Below, in pieces: positions 58,104 to 64,000 of a stretch of 64,000 nt of DNA; within the stretch, counting starts at the first letter, position 1; every line of letters starts with the position of its first letter. The notes under the pieces are model-generated. The model was given only the letters and a program-made list of their open reading frames with translations, ran no database searches and was not told the DNA's origin. The stretch lies in assembly GCA_003332035.1 (NCBI GenBank), contig QOQI01000001.1, forward strand, positions 110,536-174,535. The letters are read 5' to 3'. A program made the position numbers and the translations under genes. Origin of the DNA: Paracoccaceae bacterium. Its GTDB lineage: Bacteria; Pseudomonadota; Alphaproteobacteria; Rhodobacterales; Rhodobacteraceae.

Positions 58104-59183
58104 ATGATAAGCGTCGAGGTAAAAAACAGAACGGAAAAGTTTGAACTGGATGTTTCATTTGACTTTTTAACTGGCATCACGGGCATTTTTGGACGAAGCG
58201 GCGCAGGAAAAACGACTTTAATTAATATCATAGCAGGCATACTAAGACCAGATTCTGGAAAAATAATGTTTGATGAAAAAGTAATTTTTGACTCAGACAA
58301 AAATGTAAACTTGCCCAAGCATCTAAGACGAATTGGTTACGTAGCTCAAGACTCTCAATTATTTCCTCATTACAACGTAGAAAAGAACCTATTATATTCG
58401 AAAAGCCACGGGACTTCGCAAGCTGCTAACTTCAAACAGGTTGTAGATGTTCTCGGTATTGTCAATATTTTAGATAGAAGGCCTAACTCTTTATCAGGGG
58501 GTGAGCAACAAAGAGTTGCCATAGCTAGAGCCATTCTTTCTGAGCCAGATCTTTTAATCATGGATGAGCCGCTATCATCTCTGGATCTTCAAAGACGAGA
58601 GAAAATTTTACCATTCATAGAGCGTCTTAGAGACTCAATTAATATGCCTATTCTATACGTTAGCCATGATCTCTCAGAGATCACTAGACTAGCTGATAAT
58701 TTGATTCTTTTAGATGCGGGTAAAATAGTCAAATCAGGTACGGTTGAGGAAATGATGTCCAATATTGAGATAATGAGTTTTTTTGGAAAACGCGATATTG
58801 GCTCGACTATGGAGATGACTGTTACTGATCATTCTGGAGATGGATTAACAAAAATTTCTACTGGAGCTTTTGATTTATGGATACCACATTCGGAACTAGC
58901 CATTGGATCGCAAATTAGAATTAGATTAATGGCTCATGATATTTTAATTTCAAAAAAAAGGCCTCATGATATATCTGCCCTTAATATAATTGAGGCTAGC
59001 ATCGCGGAAGTTCGAGAAGGTGCAGGGCCAGGAGTAATTGTTGCATTAAAAGTCGGCGCGAGTAAATTTTTGGCTAGAATTACTTTAAGGTCCAAAGAAA
59101 ACCTAGGGTTAGCGGTTGGACAGAAATGTTATGCAATCATTAAAGCAGTTTCCGTAGCCCCTAATAATGTAAGCAAAGTTTAA
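58104..59183 (+). CDS. modC: Molybdate ABC transporter ATP-binding protein ModC
   Basis: ATPase of the molybdate importer (359 residues). Walker A GRSGAGKTTL (about residue 31), signature LSGGEQQRVAIARAI, Walker B LLIMDEPLSSL and the H-loop SHDLSE are present. The C-terminal part (about 295-359) looks like a Mop/TOBE domain, which binds molybdate and supports ModC rather than another ABC family. It is 5 bases after modB. Its stop is 3 bases from the convergent small gene. Confidence 0.9.
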   Translation: MISVEVKNRTEKFELDVSFDFLTGITGIFGRSGAGKTTLINIIAGILRPDSGKIMFDEKVIFDSDKNVNLPKHLRRIGYVAQDSQLFPHYNVEKNLLYSKSHGTSQAANFKQVVDVLGIVNILDRRPNSLSGGEQQRVAIARAILSEPDLLIMDEPLSSLDLQRREKILPFIERLRDSINMPILYVSHDLSEITRLADNLILLDAGKIVKSGTVEEMMSNIEIMSFFGKRDIGSTMEMTVTDHSGDGLTKISTGAFDLWIPHSELAIGSQIRIRLMAHDILISKKRPHDISALNIIEASIAEVREGAGPGVIVALKVGASKFLARITLRSKENLGLAVGQKCYAIIKAVSVAPNNVSKV

Positions 59184-59186
59184 CCC

Positions 59187-59426
59187 TTATTTCTCTTTCG
59201 CTGATCGGGAATAGAAACCTTCTGGAAGCTTTATTGCTGCTACTAGGTCAGATATTTGTGAGTTTGAGAATGTAATTTTATTTATTCGGTCACTAACAGG
59301 ATCATATTGCTCTAAAGTCGTACATTCCTCAAAATTTGTAACCGTAATATCCTCAGTTAATGGTTTTCCGCCTTCGTCGAGTATTGTAATCACTGTGCAA
59401 TCAAATTCATGTTCTATGCTAAACAT
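59187..59426 (-). CDS. Conserved hypothetical small protein (79 residues)
   Basis: Unrecognised acidic protein of 79 residues, beginning MFSIEHEFDCTVITILDEGG. It has no membrane segment, no signal peptide and two cysteines (C10 and C35). A weak AGAGA site is upstream. It is 63 bases from the FAD oxidoreductase and converges on modC. Codon use and length look like a real gene, but no function can be named. I think I recall similar small proteins in Rhodobacterales, but this was not checked. Confidence 0.65.
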   Translation of the reverse strand: MFSIEHEFDCTVITILDEGGKPLTEDITVTNFEECTTLEQYDPVSDRINKITFSNSQISDLVAAIKLPEGFYSRSAKEK

Positions 59427-59489
59427 TAGTATCTCTTTAATTTTTTGGTTAACTAAACTTTATATAAGGAGAGATTCCTGCAAAGTCAT

Positions 59490-60566
59490 TTATGCAAAGC
59501 GATATGGCGAAAATTTCTCACTCAAATTATTCGGAACTTGCGGGGATTGATTAAATAAAAGATCCTCGGCGATCTGACTGGCAGCAAGGCAGGTTTGGAA
59601 GCCATATCCTCCTTGTCCCGCGAGCCAAAAAAAATTAGGATCGTCTGCATCTGGGCCGATAACGAGAGACTGATCAGGAGAAAAGCTTCTTAAGCCAGCC
59701 CAATTTGAAGTCAACTTTATAACTTTTGTTTCAACCATCATTTCAAAATTATAAATTCCCATAGCAATGTCTTCTTCATGGGCCCACGCGTCATGCGGTT
59801 GACAAGGGCTAACATCAGCTGGAGATACTATCATGCTTCCGGCATCTGGTTTAGCGTACCAAGTATCATCACTACCGAATAATACTGGAAGAGAGCTCAA
59901 ATTATCACTGGTATCTACTTCAACCCTTGCCATCGATCTTTTAAACGGCTGGATATTTTTAGGCTTTAAATTTGCGAGCTGAGCGATGCCATCTGCCCAA
60001 GCACCGCTAGCGTTAATTAGTATTTCTGATTGGATTTTTGAATTTAGAATCCATTTTTTATTGTTTCTTTCAATCTTATTAATCGCAGAATTAGTAAAAA
60101 TCTGTACACCATTACTAAGACATTCTTTGCGCAATGTTTGGATTAAAAGATCTGTATCAATATCAAAAACGTCGTCACGCCATGCGGCTTGTTTAACTGA
60201 CTTTAGATCAATTATTGATGCTTTTTCTTTGGCTTCAATAACGGAAATTGGAGATAAACCTAAGCTTTTGGCATGCTTATTAAATTTTCCTGTTTCGCCC
60301 TTATTTTCTAAGGACATAAGCCCGCGTTGTTTTAAAATATTGGGATATTTAGATTGTAGTTCACTGAAAGTGATCAAATTAAGTTCACAAACATCGCTAT
60401 TTCCATAATCCGATATAAAAACAGCAGCTGAACGGCTTGAAGAGTGGTGAGCTAGAAAATCTTCTTGCTCCCAAAGACCTATTTTTGCGTGCTTAGAAAG
60501 TCTCGCCGCAACGGATATACCAGCAATGCCACCTCCGATTACAGCGATATCAAATTTTTCTGACAA
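59490..60566 (-). CDS. FAD-dependent oxidoreductase (DAO family)
   Basis: Amino acid/amine oxidase-like flavoprotein of 358 residues. The FAD loop VIGGGIAGISVAARL is at residues 9-23. A late GQGGYGFQTCLAAS segment fits the DAO fold. Substrate could be a D-amino acid or N-methyl amine; the sequence does not say. It starts with TTG at 60566. It is 63 bases downstream of the BMP binding protein gene, with a hairpin between, so it is probably in the same transcript. Confidence 0.85.
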   Translation of the reverse strand: MSEKFDIAVIGGGIAGISVAARLSKHAKIGLWEQEDFLAHHSSSRSAAVFISDYGNSDVCELNLITFSELQSKYPNILKQRGLMSLENKGETGKFNKHAKSLGLSPISVIEAKEKASIIDLKSVKQAAWRDDVFDIDTDLLIQTLRKECLSNGVQIFTNSAINKIERNNKKWILNSKIQSEILINASGAWADGIAQLANLKPKNIQPFKRSMARVEVDTSDNLSSLPVLFGSDDTWYAKPDAGSMIVSPADVSPCQPHDAWAHEEDIAMGIYNFEMMVETKVIKLTSNWAGLRSFSPDQSLVIGPDADDPNFFWLAGQGGYGFQTCLAASQIAEDLLFNQSPQVPNNLSEKFSPYRFA

Positions 60567-60589
60567 TTTTTAATTCTTTGTTGGTAATG

Positions 60590-60619
60590 AGAGAGCCCCA
60601 ATTACAAAAGGAGCTCTCT
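60590..60619 (-). repeat. 10-bp hairpin between the BMP-type binding protein and the FAD oxidoreductase
   Basis: AGAGAGCCCC (60590-60599) pairs with GGAGCTCTCT (60610-60619), ten pairs with one G-U. There is no T-run after it on the minus strand, so it is unlikely to be a full terminator. A hairpin in this place may stabilise the upstream binding-protein mRNA and reduce the oxidoreductase level. Confidence 0.55.
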
Positions 60620-60629
60620 TTATTAATTC

Positions 60630-61700
60630 TTATTGAGGCACTTCAGCAGTTATACCTTCTACATAAAAATTCATTCCAAGTAATGTGCCGTCATCAGACG
60701 TTTCCCCAGCGCCCAACCAATCTGAGCCATCTTGTTTTTTAATTGGGCCAGTAAATGGGTGATAACTTCCGTCAGCAATTGCGTCACGCATTGCTAATGC
60801 TTCTGCTTTAACGTCCGCCGGTACAGCATCTGAGATTTCTCCGATTCCAACCATGCCTGGTCCGATACCATCCCAAGTGTCAACTGATTCCCAAGATCCA
60901 TCTAACACGGCTTGAGTTCTTGCAACATAATATGGAGCCCAATCATCAATAATTGAAGAAACCCTGGGCATCGGTGCATATTCACCCATATCAGACGCTT
61001 GTCCAAAAGTGATTACATTTCCCGCCTCTTTTGCAGCAGCTTGAGGTGCAGTGGAATCAGTGTGTTGCAGAACCACATCTGCGCCTTGGTCAATTAAAGC
61101 CTTTGCGGCGTCTGCTTCTTTTGCAGGGTCAAACCATGTGTATACCCAAATTATGTTGAATTCTATATTGGGGTTTACTTTTTTAGCATGAATGTAAGCA
61201 GAGTTTATACCACGAATAACTTCGGGAATAGGGAAAGATGCGATGTATCCAACTTTATTGGTTTTTGTCATTTTACCAGCGATATGCCCTTGGATAGCAC
61301 GTCCCTCGTAAAAGCGCGCTGAATACGTAGAAACGTTATCAGATCGTTTATAACCCGTCGCATGTTCAAATTTTACATTTGGGAATTTTTTGGCAACATT
61401 GATTGTTGGATCCATATATCCAAATGAAGTAGTGAATATAAGATCAGCTCCTTGCATAGCCATTGTGGTCATGACGCGTTCAGCATCTGCACCTTCTGGA
61501 ACGTTTTCTTGATAAATTGTTTCGACGCGATCACCAAAATGTTTCTCTACTGCTAATCGGCCTTTGTCGTGTTCGTATGTCCAACCGCCATCGCCAATCG
61601 GACCAACGTATACGAAACCAACTTTGACATCTGCAGCAATTGCCGCTGTGCCTAGACCAAAGGCGAGCAGCACGCCTGTCAGTATGGATTTAAATTTCAT
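60630..61700 (-). CDS. BMP family ABC transporter substrate-binding protein
   Basis: Periplasmic binding protein of the BMP/Med family (356 residues), which mostly binds nucleosides. A signal peptide (about 1-22, ending AIA) is followed by the conserved VKVGFVYVGPIGDGGWTYEH. An AGGAG precedes the ATG. It is the last importer gene in the order ATPase, permease, permease, binding protein. Nucleoside specificity is by family only. Confidence 0.9.
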   Translation of the reverse strand: MKFKSILTGVLLAFGLGTAAIAADVKVGFVYVGPIGDGGWTYEHDKGRLAVEKHFGDRVETIYQENVPEGADAERVMTTMAMQGADLIFTTSFGYMDPTINVAKKFPNVKFEHATGYKRSDNVSTYSARFYEGRAIQGHIAGKMTKTNKVGYIASFPIPEVIRGINSAYIHAKKVNPNIEFNIIWVYTWFDPAKEADAAKALIDQGADVVLQHTDSTAPQAAAKEAGNVITFGQASDMGEYAPMPRVSSIIDDWAPYYVARTQAVLDGSWESVDTWDGIGPGMVGIGEISDAVPADVKAEALAMRDAIADGSYHPFTGPIKKQDGSDWLGAGETSDDGTLLGMNFYVEGITAEVPQ

Positions 61701-61724
61701 GAAATCTCCTGTTAATGTTTTGCC

Positions 61725-62648
61725 TCATTGTGAGGCGTGGAAAGGTCGCGCCAGCGAGCCAGGCGCGGTTTGATGTCCAAATAAAGATATACCTACCAGA
61801 ACCACTATTGTCACGAGATATGGTGACATCGAAAGAATTTCTACTGGAATGGCTACGCCAATTGCCTGCAAATTGAGCTGTAAAACCGTAATGCCGCCAA
61901 AAAGATAAGCACCAACAAGAACGCGCCAGGGTTTCCAACTTGCAAATACAACCAGTGCAAGTGCAATCCAGCCTGCACCTGCTGTCATACCCTCAGTCCA
62001 TTGTGGCACGCGGGCTAAACTTATATATGCTCCACCAATACCAGCAGTTGCTCCACCGAACATGATTGCAATAAAACGTATCCGGATCACTTTGTATCCT
62101 AGGGCATGAGCCGCGTCTTGGTTTTCTCCTACTGCTCGCAAGATTAAACCGATCCGAGTTTTTTTAATAATAAAAGCTACTGAAGCAATTATAAAAATTG
62201 AGAAGTAAACGATAGCATCGTGAGAAAAAATCATAGGCCCTAGAATTGGAATATCAGAGAGAATTGGTATTTCAAGTTTGGTTAAAGTTGGACTTTTTAT
62301 TCCTTCATAAGGCTTGCCAATCAAAGCAGATAGTCCAAGGCCTACCATTGTTAAACCTAAACCAGTAGCGACCTGATTAGACATCATATATTGAGTCAGA
62401 ATAGCAAATATGACTGACAGTAAAGCACCAGCAAATGCTGCACAGATAAAACCATATATGGGTATTTGGGTATTTACGGCAATAATGAAACCAATGACTG
62501 CTCCTGTTATCATCATACCTTCGACACCAAGATTTAGGACACCTGATTTTTCAACTACGGCTTCTCCAATAGCGGCTAAAAGGACGGGTGTTGCTGAGAT
62601 CATCAGAGCGGGTATGAGTAATACCAAATCTATGCCAAACATTACCAT
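61725..62648 (-). CDS. ABC transporter permease, BMP-associated (YufQ/BmpC type)
   Basis: Second inner-membrane permease of the nucleoside-type importer (307 residues). It contains about 8-10 hydrophobic stretches, including LNLGVEGMMITGAV in the first quarter. A GAGG precedes the ATG 8 bases upstream. The first permease ends one base before it, so they are co-expressed. The binding protein is 24 bases downstream. Confidence 0.88.
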   Translation of the reverse strand: MVMFGIDLVLLIPALMISATPVLLAAIGEAVVEKSGVLNLGVEGMMITGAVIGFIIAVNTQIPIYGFICAAFAGALLSVIFAILTQYMMSNQVATGLGLTMVGLGLSALIGKPYEGIKSPTLTKLEIPILSDIPILGPMIFSHDAIVYFSIFIIASVAFIIKKTRIGLILRAVGENQDAAHALGYKVIRIRFIAIMFGGATAGIGGAYISLARVPQWTEGMTAGAGWIALALVVFASWKPWRVLVGAYLFGGITVLQLNLQAIGVAIPVEILSMSPYLVTIVVLVGISLFGHQTAPGSLARPFHASQ

Positions 62649-62649
62649 A

Positions 62650-63735
62650 TTAAGAGCCTCTAGTTTTGAAACTATAGTTGGTAAAAATATCAGTTGCTAA
62701 TAAAAAGAAGAGAAGCATTCCTTGTAAGAGCTGAATTGAAGCTCCAGGCAAGCCAAGCATAAGCTGGGCTATTTCACCACCGATATAGGTCAAGGCCATC
62801 AATAAGCCCGCCATTAATATTCCTAAAGGGTTTAAACGACCCAAAAATGCAACGATAATCGCAGTAAATCCATAACCTGAGTTAAAAGAAATAGTGATTT
62901 GTCCTGCTGGTCCGGCTACTTCAAAGAGGCCAGCCATACCGGCAAGAAGCCCAGACATACCCATGCAAAAAATAATTGTTTTTGATGGATTAATTCCTGC
63001 AAAATAGGCGGCCTTGGGTGCTTCACCAGTTATTTTTATTTCATATCCTTTCTGATGTTTGAGAAATAAAAAATATGCCAATATAACTGATAAAAATGCT
63101 GTTAGAACGCCCCAATGCATTCCAGAATTAGTTATTATTTCAGAATTATGCGCGCTTGGGTAATCTTTCAAGTTTCTACTTCCTGGAAACCCCATTCCAT
63201 CTGGGTTTCGTAGTAGGCCTTGGCTTACAGAGGCAAGAATATTTTCAGCAACATATACAAGCATTAATGAAACAAGTATTTCGTTGGTTTTGAAATATAC
63301 TTTCAGGACAGCTGGTATTAATGCCCAAATAAAGCCACCAAAAGCTCCAGCTAAAATCATCGTTGGGAAAATAAATATACTCTCGCGTGGAAAGAGGCTA
63401 AGAGCAACAGAGGCACCAAAGATTGCCCCTAAAATATATTGTCCCTCAGCACCAATATTCCATATGCCAGCCTTAAAACCAATTGAAAGTCCTATGGCAA
63501 TAAGAATGATTGGTCCTGCTTTTACAAGAAGTTGCGGTCTGGCGTATGAGGCAAAATTTTCATCAAATAAAGGATCCCAGAATATTAATTTAATTGCACC
63601 AAATGCAGAAGAAAGGTCGCCGAGCAAGAGGCCAAACATTAATCCTCCGAATAACATGGTCAAAAAAACTGCAAGAACTGGAGTAAGGGTTGTCCATAAC
63701 TTAGAAATACCGCGACGCTTCTCGAGTCTTATCAT
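62650..63735 (-). CDS. ABC transporter permease, BMP-associated (YufP/BmpB type)
   Basis: First inner-membrane permease (361 residues) of the same importer. N-terminal hydrophobic helix, then GIWNIGAEGQYILGAIFGASVAL as the family motif. Its start overlaps the ATPase stop by 4 bases (ATGA). With the permease below and the ATPase above it forms the membrane part of a BMP-type nucleoside importer. Confidence 0.88.
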   Translation of the reverse strand: MIRLEKRRGISKLWTTLTPVLAVFLTMLFGGLMFGLLLGDLSSAFGAIKLIFWDPLFDENFASYARPQLLVKAGPIILIAIGLSIGFKAGIWNIGAEGQYILGAIFGASVALSLFPRESIFIFPTMILAGAFGGFIWALIPAVLKVYFKTNEILVSLMLVYVAENILASVSQGLLRNPDGMGFPGSRNLKDYPSAHNSEIITNSGMHWGVLTAFLSVILAYFLFLKHQKGYEIKITGEAPKAAYFAGINPSKTIIFCMGMSGLLAGMAGLFEVAGPAGQITISFNSGYGFTAIIVAFLGRLNPLGILMAGLLMALTYIGGEIAQLMLGLPGASIQLLQGMLLFFLLATDIFTNYSFKTRGS

Positions 63736-64000
63736 GGGTTTTTAAGATCCAAATCAGACCCCCCCATTAATAAACCTACATCTTCTGATGATAAGCTACG
63801 TATATCGTATGATTTTGAAAGACGCCCATTCGTTAAAACAGCAAAAGTATCGCAAATTTCAAAAAGCTCATCTAAATCCTGACTAATTACAACGACTGCA
63901 GAGTCATGAGAGGCTAAATTCAATATTGATTGTCTTATGAAAGCAGCAGCAGCAGCGTCAACGCCCCAAGTTGGTTGATTAACAACAAAAACACGTGGTT
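63732..64000 (-). CDS. ABC transporter ATP-binding protein, BMP-associated, C-terminal part (cut by window)
   Basis: Only the 3' end of the ATPase gene is in the window. The last ~90 residues read PRVFVVNQPTWGVDAAAAAF, then the H-loop-like VVISQDLDELFEICD and a final KNP. The NQPTWGVD region is the second nucleotide-binding domain of a double-NBD sugar/nucleoside-type ATPase, as in YufO. It overlaps the downstream permease by 4 bases. The 5' part lies beyond position 64000. Confidence 0.85.
   Translation of the reverse strand, partial: PRVFVVNQPTWGVDAAAAAFIRQSILNLASHDSAVVVISQDLDELFEICDTFAVLTNGRLSKSYDIRSLSSEDVGLLMGGSDLDLKNP

Noticed and set aside
63943..63957. Run of GCA/GCT triplets, a possible short tandem repeat
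   Set aside because: It codes an Ala stretch in the WGVD-type segment of the ATPase and is expected there.
1..64000. tRNA, rRNA, CRISPR, insertion sequence, prophage or att sites
   Set aside because: None seen on either strand by reading; a tRNA or ncRNA scan would be needed to exclude small cases.

Overview
This is a 64 kb chromosomal window from an AT-rich alphaproteobacterium with tightly packed genes. Gene content and order suggest a marine, roseobacter-type Rhodobacterales with a low-GC, partly streamlined genome; this is inferred from remembered gene neighbourhoods, not from a search. Supporting blocks are gltD-gltB next to uppP, serA-serC facing serB, a deacetylase-xseB-ispA-dxs run, rnd-lptCAB-hpf-ptsN, secA facing argJ-mutT, and rimP-nusA-ylxR-infB. 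I see no mobile element, CRISPR array, tRNA, rRNA, phage gene or plasmid marker, and no gap between genes longer than 300 bases.

Layout. 1-785: uppP (3' end cut by the window). 898-7095: ammonia assimilation (gltD, gltB) behind a promoter with a dyad. 7214-11793: mtgA, a glutathione S-transferase, queG and a lone hydantoinase/oxoprolinase-like protein. 11790-17066: the complete phosphoserine pathway (serA, serC, serB) flanked by two rhodanese-fold genes. 17220-18156: msrB-msrA repair pair. 18273-26458: an amine island with a Rieske oxygenase, a PotBCA-type ABC importer, its PotD-type binding protein and two class III aminotransferases. This island runs by a one-base overlap into an HDAC-like deacetylase and then xseB-ispA-dxs (isoprenoid precursors).

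30432-36862: epimerase, thiolase, dnaK-dnaJ with a heat-shock promoter and an intergenic terminator, and cysQ. 36922-40656: ptsN, hpf, lptB, lptA, lptC and rnd on the minus strand. 40790-43098: three overlapping genes (SDR, MaoC, aminoglycoside-phosphotransferase-like) that look like acyl-CoA metabolism. 43110-47311: hemH, an NDUFAF5-like methyltransferase homologue, grxC, a MarR regulator and nhaA. 47366-51901: secA, then divergent argJ-mutT. 51930-57334: infB, ylxR, nusA and rimP behind an attenuator leader. 57409-59183: modB-modC without modA. 59187-64000: a small hypothetical, an FAD oxidoreductase and a BMP-type (nucleoside-like) ABC importer whose ATPase runs off the window.

Most genes are housekeeping. 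The most interesting parts are the amine island with a glutamate-type Rieske oxygenase, the RNA leaders of serC and rimP, the dnaK-dnaJ regulatory signals, the gltD dyad, and the incomplete modBC locus. I found no clearly new multi-gene system.
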